Assembly (NCBI RefSeq): GCF_001428105.1
Contig: NZ_LMSJ01000059.1
Span: 72,011 to 136,010, forward strand
DNA from: Paenibacillus sp. Soil766
GTDB taxonomy: Bacteria > Bacillota > Bacilli > Paenibacillales > NBRC-103111
DNA length: 64,000 nucleotides
Direction: 5' to 3'
Part shown: piece by piece, positions 1-6,853 of the stretch
How positions within the stretch are numbered: the stretch's first letter is position 1
Layout of the letters: every line of letters begins with the position of its first letter
Translations under genes and position numbers: made by a program
The notes under the pieces: generated by a model
Seen by the model: the letters and a program-made list of their open reading frames with translations, nothing else
Databases searched by the model: none
What the model was told of the DNA's origin: nothing

Positions 1-554
1 TTCCATTTGTGTGCTTGCTCATGATTCGGTGCCAGCTCAGAAGCTCGTTGATCACCGAGCGAAGTAAGCTTCATATATTGCCCCTCGATTTCCCAGTCAA
101 TGGCAGGCGGCCAGTCGCAATCATACGCGGCGAATACGCCACCAGGGCGAAGGATACGCGCGAATTCACGTAAAGTGCTTTGCGGCTCCATCCAGTGAAA
201 CGATTGTGAGCACGTGACAATGTCTGCAGAATCGGAAGGCAGCTCTAGTTCATGAGACAATCCATTCATGAATTGAATAGCATCAGGCTTATTCATGTTC
301 TCCCATTTGGCTAGGGCAACTGCTCGCATGTCATCACTCGGCTCGACGCCGATGATCCGTTCTGCATCATTCAACCATAGAAACGAAGACAACCCTGTGC
401 CGCAGCCTACATCTACTACGGTTTCGGGGTTGCTACCCAAATAAGCCGTCAATATCTGAATCAACTCCTGCGGAGCAGTTGGCCGGCTCTCATCATACAA
501 AGCTCCGAAACCGGCAAATCGCTGTACATTACTTGAACGAATGTGTTCGATCAT
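1..554 (-). CDS. Class I SAM-dependent methyltransferase (partial, C-terminus outside window)
   Basis: The minus strand from an ATG at 554 is open to the window edge, so the C-terminus is missing. The protein begins MIEHIRSSNVQRFAGFGALY and shows the SAM-binding motif I VVDVGCGTGLSS near residues 44-55, an acidic EPSDDM after strand 2, and the later motif RILRPGGVFAAYD. This is the Methyltransf_11/25 layout of small-molecule methyltransferases. GGAGG lies upstream of the start at the usual spacing. The substrate cannot be told from sequence. A terminator of the gene upstream lies directly before it, so it probably has its own promoter. The family call is firm; the function is open. Confidence 0.85.
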   Translation of the reverse strand, partial: MIEHIRSSNVQRFAGFGALYDESRPTAPQELIQILTAYLGSNPETVVDVGCGTGLSSFLWLNDAERIIGVEPSDDMRAVALAKWENMNKPDAIQFMNGLSHELELPSDSADIVTCSQSFHWMEPQSTLREFARILRPGGVFAAYDCDWPPAIDWEIEGQYMKLTSLGDQRASELAPNHEQAHKW

Positions 555-575
555 AGATTCCCTCCTCTGAGTGGT

Positions 576-607
576 CACAAAAAAAGCTCACCAAAGGATG
601 AGCTTCT
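576..607 (-). terminator. Rho-independent terminator after the 619-915 gene
   Basis: Read on the minus strand, the arms AGCTCA and TGAGCT (585-590 with 599-604) enclose an 8-nt loop and are followed by seven T. It ends the two-gene unit 1498-619. Confidence 0.75.
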
Positions 608-618
608 ACTCTTCTTAT

Positions 619-915
619 TTAACGTACATGAACATGTAATCGTCCTTCTAGGTGAAGTATGCCTTTATCCTGCACGGCATCTTTCGCGATTACATTAATT
701 CGCTTCAGCCACTCTTCCGGCGTACAATTGACGGTTGCAGCTTGGACTAATCGCTCCGCGTGATCATAACAGGTGTCATAGCCACCTAATTTACGAATGA
801 CCTCGGCATATTCGACAACAAGCTTTCTAGCACCTTGCGAGGTGTAACCGAAACTCTGAACAAGTGCATCAACGATTCCGCGTTCATACAGATTCAGCCG
901 AACTTGTGTTCTCAT
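619..915 (-). CDS. Small uncharacterised protein, partner of the DUF3990-like gene
   Basis: It encodes 98 residues beginning MRTQVRLNLYERGIVDALV. An upstream in-frame start at 957 is possible, but the ATG at 915 has AGGTGG at the right distance. The sequence is soluble and looks all-helical, with no signal peptide. I recognise no named domain. Its start lies 32 bp inside the end of the upstream 884-1498 gene, so the two are probably translationally coupled. Small helical proteins next to DUF3990 genes occur elsewhere (DUF3791, for example) and suggest a toxin-antitoxin-like pair, but I see no clear similarity to DUF3791. The gene is well supported; the role is unknown. Confidence 0.7.
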   Translation of the reverse strand: MRTQVRLNLYERGIVDALVQSFGYTSQGARKLVVEYAEVIRKLGGYDTCYDHAERLVQAATVNCTPEEWLKRINVIAKDAVQDKGILHLEGRLHVHVR

Positions 916-1498
916 AGTAAATCCACCTGCCTCCCGTAAAAATGTTATAACCAACAAACCGAAGGGATGTCTCCCACTTCTCAGAGGAAAATACCACTTG
1001 ATTGCCTAGACGTAACGCATCTAATTTCCGCCCGCGTGTGGTGCGTAGAATTTGATCATAAAACCAATGTACATCTCTATTTAATTGTACTGCTTCTTCA
1101 ATAATTCGTCCAGTATCACCATCCGCCATCGGACCTATTATTATATCCGGATGCTTATGACAGGGGTCCGTATCTCCCTTTTTCATGACACAACGATGTG
1201 ACATCACAAATTCAGCCCATGCTAAGGAGTCACTTAAAAAAATGAGAGGTTCCATCATCGAAGGAATCGCGATCAGCTCAATTTCTAGCACACAAGGGTT
1301 CTCATGCCCCATGATTGATCGAGCCGCAGCCTTGCGCGCCCAATTTCGCGCCTGCGCAGCTGAGATGGTTGTATAAAATCCTTCGCCGAAATCACGGCCA
1401 GGTCGCCAATACCGGCTATCCAATAATTTAGCTTGGAAAAGGTTGACGAGATTATCCGTTGTTCCATGATATAAACGTTGTGGTGTTATTATATCCAT
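884..1498 (-). CDS. DUF3990-like protein, possible ADP-ribosyltransferase-fold
   Basis: The 204-residue protein opens LYHGTTDNLVNLFQ and then reads GRDFGEGFYTTISAAQA with WARKAAARS. The LYHGT, DFGxGFYTT and QAxxWA pattern is that of DUF3990, which is considered related to ADP-ribosyltransferase folds (His in LYHGT, Tyr in GFYTT). The region after about residue 110 is less typical. The start at 1498 has GAGGGAAG upstream. It overlaps the following small gene by 32 bp. No signal peptide is seen. The family call rests on motif memory, and enzymatic activity is not shown by the sequence. Confidence 0.65.
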   Translation of the reverse strand: MDIITPQRLYHGTTDNLVNLFQAKLLDSRYWRPGRDFGEGFYTTISAAQARNWARKAAARSIMGHENPCVLEIELIAIPSMMEPLIFLSDSLAWAEFVMSHRCVMKKGDTDPCHKHPDIIIGPMADGDTGRIIEEAVQLNRDVHWFYDQILRTTRGRKLDALRLGNQVVFSSEKWETSLRFVGYNIFTGGRWIYYENTSSAESV

Positions 1499-1536
1499 TT
1501 CGCTTCCCTCTGAAACCCCTTTCCCTTCTAAATAGG

Positions 1537-2520
1537 CTAGTAAGCACCACGAATATGTTCGTGTACGTGAGTCGCATAGAAGCTCTGAAGACGCGCTTGA
1601 TCTTCGGTTGTATAAGCCGGAACTTCAAGGGTGGCTAGATTATCTTCAATTTGCTTGACGTTCTTGAAGCCAGGGATAATACAAGTAATATGCGGATTCT
1701 CCAAAATCCAACGCATCGCAGCACGTGCCATGTTGCCACGACCCTCACCGATCCAAGCCAGGTCTTGCGCGAGTTCAACGCCTTTCGCAAACGGCAGTCC
1801 TGCAAACGTCTCACCCACGTTAAATTGGTCGCCATTCGCATTGAAATTCCGGTGATCATCAGCGGCAAATGTACTTGATGTCGTGAATTTCCCGGTTAAT
1901 AAGCCACTTGCCAGCGGAAGCCGCACAAGAATACCTACCCCAGCATCGTTCGCTTGTGGGAAGAGAGCTTCAGCAGGCTTCTGACGGAACAAGTTAAAGA
2001 TCACTTGCAGGGCTTTGACTCCAGGTACGGAGAGACAGAACAAACCTTCTTCCACCGTCTCCACACTTACACCGTAGTGACGAATTTTACCCTCAGCTTT
2101 CAATTTCTCAAGCACATCAAAAACGGAACCGTCTTTCAAAATCGCAAGAGGTGGACAATGAATTTGATACAGATCAATTCGTTCCCGATTTAACCGTTTT
2201 AAGCTATTTTCCGCGAATTGGCGAACCGCTTGCTCCGAGTAGGTCGCAAGGTCATGAATATCACCTGAACGACAAAATTTCGTAGCAATATGAATCTCGT
2301 CTTCTTTCCCTTTCGTCGCTTTCGCTAGGAGCTCTTCGGCATGACCTGAGCCATACACATCCGCTGTATCAAAAAAGTTCACACCTGCTTCCATCGCACG
2401 GTGCAAGCCTCGAATGGATTCTTCGTCATTCGCCTCACCCCAGCCCCCACCAATTGCCCAAGTGCCGAAGCTAACCTCACTAATTCGAAGCTCTGTATCG
2501 CCAAGTTGTCGGTATTTCAT
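1537..2520 (-). CDS. Aldo/keto reductase
   Basis: The protein has 327 residues from the ATG at 2520 (MKYRQLGDTELRISEVSFG), preceded by GAAGGAG; longer in-frame starts lack this. It is a (beta/alpha)8 barrel NADPH-dependent oxidoreductase. The catalytic set is visible: Asp and Tyr in FFDTADVYGSGHAEE (about 50-60), Lys in EIHIATKFC (about 80), and His in IDLYQIHCPP (about 115). The C-terminal NADP-binding motif is CIIPGFKNVKQIEDN. The length is typical of YhdN/Tas-like members. The substrate is unknown. The gene is monocistronic as far as the spacing shows. Confidence 0.88.
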   Translation of the reverse strand: MKYRQLGDTELRISEVSFGTWAIGGGWGEANDEESIRGLHRAMEAGVNFFDTADVYGSGHAEELLAKATKGKEDEIHIATKFCRSGDIHDLATYSEQAVRQFAENSLKRLNRERIDLYQIHCPPLAILKDGSVFDVLEKLKAEGKIRHYGVSVETVEEGLFCLSVPGVKALQVIFNLFRQKPAEALFPQANDAGVGILVRLPLASGLLTGKFTTSSTFAADDHRNFNANGDQFNVGETFAGLPFAKGVELAQDLAWIGEGRGNMARAAMRWILENPHITCIIPGFKNVKQIEDNLATLEVPAYTTEDQARLQSFYATHVHEHIRGAY

Positions 2521-2616
2521 CACTACCACTCCTTCTATGTAAAGTATCATCAAGCTGCTTCCACAATTTCTTCTTTCACCATTCGCCATAGGATAAGAGG
2601 AAACCTCCCTATTTAT

Positions 2617-2655
2617 GCAAAAAAAAGAGAGTCCGCTTATCTCGGAACCCCTCTT
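2617..2655 (-). terminator. Probable terminator between GIY-YIG and aldo/keto genes
   Basis: On the minus strand an imperfect hairpin (2643-2654 pairing with 2626-2635, AGAG/CTCT at the base) is followed by eight T. It ends the 3551-2680 unit. Confidence 0.5.
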
Positions 2656-2679
2656 TGGTAAATCGAGCAGAACGAAAGA

Positions 2680-3063
2680 CTAGCGCTTCCGTTTATTATA
2701 GCCTTTATCTTCATACGGTTCCAACTTCTCTAACCAAAGTTCAAGCAATGCATCAACTTCAGCTCGATAGCTTTTCAACTCCGCGGCATCCAATATGATT
2801 TCATCCCGAGGCTCGATGCGATCCAGCACCTCAAACACGAACGATTGGCCACCGAACGTCGCCCAGTCTTTCTGTAGCTCATTGAATGTATTGGTATTCA
2901 TCTGCTTACAAAATTCAAGCCGATTCTTCATTCCATCGAGATCCATACTACCGTTTACAAGTATTTTATCGTTCTGGGTATTGCGAATTTGATACACACC
3001 CATAGCCCGGAACGTTTGTTTATAATTGGTTGCAAGCTCCTTCTTCTTCTGTTTGTCTAACAT
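2680..3063 (-). CDS. GIY-YIG nuclease family protein
   Basis: The protein has 127 residues, with MGVYQIRNTQNDKILVNGSMD at about 21-41 giving the two beta strands of a degenerate GIY-YIG core (GVYQI ... ILVNGS). It continues into a helical region with an Arg (KNRLEF). The usual catalytic Glu region is not obvious, so nuclease activity is doubtful. It starts 5 bp after the DUF6530-like gene and has only a weak ribosome binding site, so it is probably translationally coupled. This pair of families is common in Paenibacillus from memory. The role is unknown. Confidence 0.72.
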   Translation of the reverse strand: MLDKQKKKELATNYKQTFRAMGVYQIRNTQNDKILVNGSMDLDGMKNRLEFCKQMNTNTFNELQKDWATFGGQSFVFEVLDRIEPRDEIILDAAELKSYRAEVDALLELWLEKLEPYEDKGYNKRKR

Positions 3064-3068
3064 GTTGA

Positions 3069-3551
3069 CTAATACCCCATTTCTTTTAAAATCCTGGAAA
3101 GCGTACTTAAACGTTCTCCAATCAACTCTCCGTCATCACTCAATGCTTGGCTGAAGAGTTTGATATCTTCGTTGATTTTCTCATTATCCGTACATACGCC
3201 GACGGTCATTGCATCCCCTTGTAAGCCGATTCTGTCAATGACAGGATTCTCGGTATTATATCCGTTCTCATAGCGATAAGCGTCCTCTTGGAAATGCAGT
3301 TTCGTTCGACACACGAGGATTGCTAGATCTAGCACACGGTGTAAAGGCAGCTCTTCGGATTGACGTGACCATTTCTCACCAGTGTAGCGCCATACTTTAG
3401 CCGAAATATCAACCTTTCCTCTGTCATTCCACTGAGCTAGACCTAAGGAAAGTCCTTGTGTATCCGTGTTTTGCGTATATCTACCGTCAATATTGGCATA
3501 ATTCTCAGCTACGATTACAGGTTTATGTTTGAGTGTTGTTGGGATTTTCAA
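3069..3551 (-). CDS. DUF6530-like protein
   Basis: The protein has 160 residues with a TTG start at 3551 behind GGAGG at 7-nt spacing. Landmarks are LSLGLAQWNDRGKVDISAK (about 34-52), WRYTGEKWSRQSEELPLHRV and GLQGDAMTVGVCTDNEKI. I recall this as DUF6530, a Bacillales family of unknown function, but could not confirm it. It has no membrane segment or signal peptide. It is followed by a GIY-YIG gene at 5 bp. The WNDRG and WSRQSEE segments look like conserved surfaces, but I can assign no function. Confidence 0.7.
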   Translation of the reverse strand: MKIPTTLKHKPVIVAENYANIDGRYTQNTDTQGLSLGLAQWNDRGKVDISAKVWRYTGEKWSRQSEELPLHRVLDLAILVCRTKLHFQEDAYRYENGYNTENPVIDRIGLQGDAMTVGVCTDNEKINEDIKLFSQALSDDGELIGERLSTLSRILKEMGY

Positions 3552-3589
3552 TGTGATTCCTCCAAGTTCGAAAGTAAGATGATTTCGAT

Positions 3590-3613
3590 TTACTAATTTA
3601 CTAAATTACTAAA
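3590..3613. repeat. Three tandem 8-bp units upstream of the DUF6530-like gene
   Basis: TTACTAAT, TTACTAAA and TTACTAAA follow each other without a gap, 40-60 bp upstream of the start at 3551. This is the promoter region, so they may be an operator or simply AT-rich sequence. Confidence 0.5.
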
Positions 3614-3649
3614 TAAAACCGATGATTGAAGTATACCTCAGCTTCTTTT

Positions 3650-4087
3650 TCAAGTCAATGGATGACTGTGCCCTACCCGCGGTATCCGTTTCGATGAATC
3701 AGAAAGCACGCATGTCTCGGGAAGCATGCTGCCCGACGTCATTTTCATATCAATCACATCTATTATCATTTGTAAGGAATTAATTTGTTGTTGGATATTC
3801 TCCCTATGCTGCTGCAGCTTGACTTGTAGATCAGGATGCTCTGTCAAATCGGACTCATATGTCAAACTCAGAAACGGCTTCATCTCGTCCAAAGACATAC
3901 CGGTCTTCTTCAGACAAGTGATTAGTTTCATTACAATGAGATCTTCCGGATGATAAATACGATGACGATTATTTTTCCGATTCGCCTGAGGCAACAGTCC
4001 AATTTTTTCATAATATCGAATCGTATCTTCGGATAAAGCGGATTTCTCCGCTGCTTCTTTAATTGAAAACCCTACCGCCTCACTCAT
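3650..4087 (-). CDS. MerR family transcriptional regulator
   Basis: The 145-residue protein has an N-terminal winged helix, FSIKEAAEKSALSEDTIRYYE (about 7-27), with the invariant RYYEKIGLLP. NRHRIYHPEDL and a dimerising coiled coil (about 80-115) follow. The short C-terminus has one Cys (ETCVLSD), not a metal-binding cluster, so it resembles the AdhR/YyaN class that senses aldehydes or redox state rather than metals. It is divergent from the dehydrogenase at 4256, and each gene has its own MerR-type promoter with a 19-bp spacer. It very likely regulates both itself and that gene. The inducer is unknown. Confidence 0.9.
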   Translation of the reverse strand: MSEAVGFSIKEAAEKSALSEDTIRYYEKIGLLPQANRKNNRHRIYHPEDLIVMKLITCLKKTGMSLDEMKPFLSLTYESDLTEHPDLQVKLQQHRENIQQQINSLQMIIDVIDMKMTSGSMLPETCVLSDSSKRIPRVGHSHPLT

Positions 4088-4119
4088 TATCTCCAGCTCC
4101 CTTTACGCACATTGACTTC

Positions 4120-4150
4120 ATTATAAAACTTGGAGTTAACTCCAAGTCAA
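4120..4150 (-). promoter_or_regulatory. MerR-type promoter and operator of the merR gene
   Basis: On the minus strand TTGACT (4150-4145) and TATAAT (4125-4120) are exactly 19 bp apart, the long spacer typical of MerR-controlled promoters. The spacer holds the perfect palindrome CTTGGAGTTAACTCCAAG at 4129-4146. Confidence 0.85.
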
Positions 4151-4176
4151 TACAGAATAATTTAATCCACTTAGGG

Positions 4177-4207
4177 TTGACTTGAAGTCGACTCCAAGTT
4201 GTATAGT
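4177..4207 (+). promoter_or_regulatory. MerR-type promoter and operator of the dehydrogenase gene
   Basis: TTGACT (4177-4182) and TATAGT (4202-4207) have a 19-bp spacer. An imperfect copy of the same palindrome, ACTTGAAGTCGACTCCAAGT, spans 4180-4199. It differs from the divergent operator mainly at the centre. Confidence 0.82.
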
Positions 4208-4255
4208 CAAATCCATATCCAATTACTTGCTTTTAAATTAGGGAGGAAAATTAAG

Positions 4256-5104
4256 ATGGGCACAAAACTTTTAGGTCAAATCGTCCTAATTACAGGCGCT
4301 AGCAGCGGGATAGGATTGGCGTTAACTCACCAGCTGCTGCAAGAAAACACACAGATCATTGCGCTAATTCGCACAGAATTCCCGAAAGACGATACATCCA
4401 TTCAAGCAGCAATAGCAACACGGCAATTGCGTGTGTACCGAGCGGACTTGAGTGATTTTACAAGCTTGCGGGCGGCACTTGAGCAAATTAAAAACAACGA
4501 GCAGCAGATTGATCTCCTTTACAACAATGCAGGTGGCAGCTTCCCTGAGTTGATGTATTCGAAGCAAGGTCGAGAACTTCATTATGAACTGCATACCGTC
4601 GCACCCTATATCATCACGATGGAGTTAAAGGCGCTATTGAAGAAGGGTACGCTGAAACGAGTCGTGCATACCTCTACTAACGCGTTCAATATGATGAAGC
4701 GTTTTGATCCTGAAACATTGGATAACCCCGTGCATTTTATCATGCTGTTCGGCCCCTATGCGGCGTCTAAACTCGCACTATCCTTATGGACACAAGAACT
4801 CGCTCCCCAACTTGCCCAAGAAGGGATTACGATGGTATCAGTTGACCCTGGCGGCAACAATACACTGCGCAAAGGCAAAAAATCAGGCATTCCCTTCTAT
4901 CTCAAGCCGATTATCCAATTATTATTCCCTCATCCTAGCAAAGGGGCCTCCCTACTCTATCAAGGCGCCATAGGTGACCATAAACCTGGTGCCTATTTGG
5001 CGAAAAACAAGCAAGTTGAACTGAAATTCCTCCAGCATGCACCACGGGTGCTTGAGAAAGTTCGTGACATTTACGAGTATACCTATCAGCAAGTTGGGAA
5101 ATAA
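4256..5104 (+). CDS. Short-chain dehydrogenase/reductase (SDR)
   Basis: The protein has 282 residues from the ATG at 4256 behind GGGAGGA; an upstream TTG overlaps the promoter -10 and is unlikely. It is a classical-type SDR with the cofactor motif ITGASSGIGLA (about 10-20), LYNNAGG for NNAG (about 88-94), Ser in VVHTSTNAF and the catalytic YAASK (about 165). It acts on an unknown alcohol, ketone or aldehyde with NAD(P). The divergent MerR regulator and its operator point to induction by a reactive or toxic compound. A strong terminator follows. Confidence 0.88.
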   Translation: MGTKLLGQIVLITGASSGIGLALTHQLLQENTQIIALIRTEFPKDDTSIQAAIATRQLRVYRADLSDFTSLRAALEQIKNNEQQIDLLYNNAGGSFPELMYSKQGRELHYELHTVAPYIITMELKALLKKGTLKRVVHTSTNAFNMMKRFDPETLDNPVHFIMLFGPYAASKLALSLWTQELAPQLAQEGITMVSVDPGGNNTLRKGKKSGIPFYLKPIIQLLFPHPSKGASLLYQGAIGDHKPGAYLAKNKQVELKFLQHAPRVLEKVRDIYEYTYQQVGK

Positions 5105-5137
5105 TAAATAGACGCGAACGGCGTTGCCCATACAGAA

Positions 5138-5183
5138 GAACTCCTGCAATCGTGCTTTACTAGCACTTTTGCAGGAGTTTTTC
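5138..5183 (+). terminator. Rho-independent terminator of the SDR gene
   Basis: An 11-bp stem AACTCCTGCAA / TTGCAGGAGTT (5139-5149 with 5169-5179) contains an inner GTGCT/AGCAC hairpin and ends in a T run. Confidence 0.85.
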
Positions 5184-5191
5184 CTAGTCTA

Positions 5192-5647
5192 CTATAAGTC
5201 CTGACTTAGGCGAATCATATCGCGGCACTGAATCCCATTTTCAAAAATAGGTTCCTTATAATGCCTTGTAAAGAAATCGAGATCCACGCCATAGATTCGA
5301 AAACCACACTTCTGATAGAGACTCAACTGCTGGATACCAGAATTTCCTGTGCCGATCTCAATCGTCTTATAATTTAACGTTCTTGCCGTTCCCACCGCAT
5401 GTTTCACTAGTTCCTTGCCATAACCACGGCCTTGTTTCTTCGTGATCACCGCGATATTCACCAGTTCAATCGTCTTCGGTCTCGTTGGAAGCAGCAAATA
5501 AGCGCCGACAATTTCATGGTTCTCTTCCAATACGAAACATTTGCTTTGGTACACATATGACTCGACCATCGCAAGCTCTGGATCAGCTAATAGAAATAAA
5601 TGAATCGGATATTCTTCCGTTACTTGTAATTCTCGAATATGCAACAT
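5192..5647 (-). CDS. GNAT family N-acetyltransferase
   Basis: The protein has 151 residues from the ATG at 5647 (MLHIRELQVTEEYP), which has GGAGG 8 nt upstream. A longer reading from 5737 lacks such a site. The acetyl-CoA site is clear: IAVITKKQGRGYGKELVKHA carries the Q/RxxGxG/A loop (about 75-90), followed by LYQKCGFRIYGVD in the last third. The substrate cannot be predicted. It converges with the SDR gene across a terminator. Confidence 0.85.
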   Translation of the reverse strand: MLHIRELQVTEEYPIHLFLLADPELAMVESYVYQSKCFVLEENHEIVGAYLLLPTRPKTIELVNIAVITKKQGRGYGKELVKHAVGTARTLNYKTIEIGTGNSGIQQLSLYQKCGFRIYGVDLDFFTRHYKEPIFENGIQCRDMIRLSQDL

Positions 5648-5819
5648 TCTGTGTGCCTCCATCCATTTGTGATGGGTTTCAGAAGTGAAACTTGCTTTAA
5701 TCATCCCTCTTCCTATTTTATCACGACCAATGGCCAATTATTTGGATAAAATAAGTAAAATTCATTCTTTCCGCGTTGGGATCATTCTGACTCAACATTC
5801 CATACTTCTGCTATGGCAA

Positions 5820-5845
5820 GAAAAACGGCCGCCCTAAGGCAGCCA
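5820..5845 (-). terminator. Terminator after the 5850-6501 gene pair
   Basis: On the minus strand GGCTGCC, a TTAG loop and GGCGGCC form a 7-bp stem with one mismatch (5838-5844 with 5827-5833), followed by GTTTTT. Confidence 0.75.
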
Positions 5846-5849
5846 CAAC

Positions 5850-6131
5850 TTAATTATACGTAATTTTCAAGCCCAATTCTGCGGCACGCACAAGTGCTGC
5901 GTCTGAGAATTTCGGCTTTTTGTATTTGACTTCGAACTCCTCTTTCGTCAGTGGTGTCCAATTGAAATCTCTATTCTGGTACACCCACGTTTTCGTACCC
6001 CAATCCACATGAATCGTACGACTTGCTACCTTTTTCACAACGCCAATTTCAAGAATGACACCAGTTTTACCAAAAAACTTCGCACAGTACTTCCCTACCA
6101 TTTCACTCACTCGAAACATCCTCATTTCCAT
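5850..6131 (-). CDS. Small hypothetical protein
   Basis: Up to 93 residues. Three clustered start codons (MEMRMF) leave the exact N-terminus open. It overlaps the end of the DUF1871-type gene by 29 bp and depends on coupling, since I see no strong ribosome binding site. The middle reads GKTGVILEIGVVKKVASRTIHVDWG, an alternating beta pattern like a small SH3/KOW-type barrel, with a Lys-rich C-terminus. I recognise no named family. Confidence 0.65.
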   Translation of the reverse strand: MEMRMFRVSEMVGKYCAKFFGKTGVILEIGVVKKVASRTIHVDWGTKTWVYQNRDFNWTPLTKEEFEVKYKKPKFSDAALVRAAELGLKITYN

Positions 6132-6501
6132 TAGTCAAATCACGCAGAATCCCAATTGCGATTTCAAAAGTCTCCTTATCCGACTGAAATTCATCAAGAA
6201 AGGATTTTCTGAAAATTCGTTGGATCTCTTGTCCCAACCCAGCGACACTCATATCTTCCAAATGTTTCGTTATATAAATGGTAATGCTGCGAGCCTCACC
6301 ATCGTATTCATCGTCTTGACTTCCCTCTTCTAGTAATTGAATCGGATCCCATTGATCCAGATGATATTTCACAACGCCAATGATCGGCGAAGGATCAAAC
6401 GGTAACGCAGCTAAGTACTTATTCTCTTTCCTGATTTCATTCTTTATGCTCCACAGCAAATAATTCATCTTGGTCTCATGCGATACGGCACGAAATTTCA
6501 C
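6103..6501 (-). CDS. DUF1871-type protein (YugE-like)
   Basis: The protein has 132 residues and a GTG start at 6501 behind AAAGGAGG at 8-nt spacing. The segment VKYHLDQWDPIQLLEEG (about 45-61) followed by DDEYDGEARSITIYITKHL and IQRIFRKSFLDEF matches my memory of the DUF1871/YugE pattern (WDP, DEYD, IF). These are small helical proteins of unknown role. The preceding 50 residues are not part of that core. It overlaps the next small gene. Confidence 0.65.
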   Translation of the reverse strand: MKFRAVSHETKMNYLLWSIKNEIRKENKYLAALPFDPSPIIGVVKYHLDQWDPIQLLEEGSQDDEYDGEARSITIYITKHLEDMSVAGLGQEIQRIFRKSFLDEFQSDKETFEIAIGILRDLTNGNEDVSSE

Positions 6502-6624
6502 AGAGATGGCCTCCTTTGTTGGACACCAGCTTAATCTGCTGATTCCATCTTCATCAGAGCAATCCGCTGCAGTGTCGCACCTAGCAGTTTATCATGTTAG
6601 CTGAAAGATGCCAACTTTTTATAT

Positions 6625-6813
6625 TTAATCATCTAAATTATTAATGATATTAACTAATTGAAATCTCGTTTCTACCAATCGATTTCTATTGTCATTTCGA
6701 TCCTCAGGCTCAACCCAACCAAAGCCATCGCCAACATATCTCGGGAAAACATGTACATGTACATGTACATGGCCTATATTCCATTCATCACCTGAATTTA
6801 CCTGCTCTAACAA
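6625..6813 (-). pseudogene. C-terminal remnant of a HIT family protein
   Basis: Only about 62 codons remain. They include GHVHVHVHVFPRYVGDGFGWVEP, which holds the histidine-triad motif (HxHxHxx) and the PRYxGDGFGW tail of HIT nucleotide hydrolases/transferases. A full HIT protein is about 130-150 residues, and the N-terminal half with the first conserved His and strands is absent. The open frame begins at a TTG inside the T run of the terminator of the adjacent beta-oxidation cluster. The 5' part was therefore probably lost at that junction. The repeated HV codons sit in an ACATGT repeat. I treat it as non-functional. Confidence 0.75.
6749..6771. repeat. ACATGT microrepeat in the HIT motif
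   Basis: ACATGT is repeated three times plus a partial copy, encoding alternating His-Val in the HIT motif. It is one HV pair longer than the usual HxHxH core. Confidence 0.7.
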
Positions 6814-6840
6814 AAAAACAGCCCCTCATCAGAGTGACTG
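6812..6840 (-). terminator. Terminator of the beta-oxidation/methylcitrate cluster
   Basis: On the minus strand a 9-bp stem (6832-6840 with 6819-6827, one mismatch and one G-T pair) with loop TGAT is followed by seven T, 14 bp after the stop of the last gene. Confidence 0.8.
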
Positions 6841-6853
6841 CATAGCTAACCGA

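Noticed and set aside
2617-2655. T-box-like GGTTCCG segment
   Set aside because: It lacks the T-box motif and specifier stem and is explained as part of a terminator hairpin.
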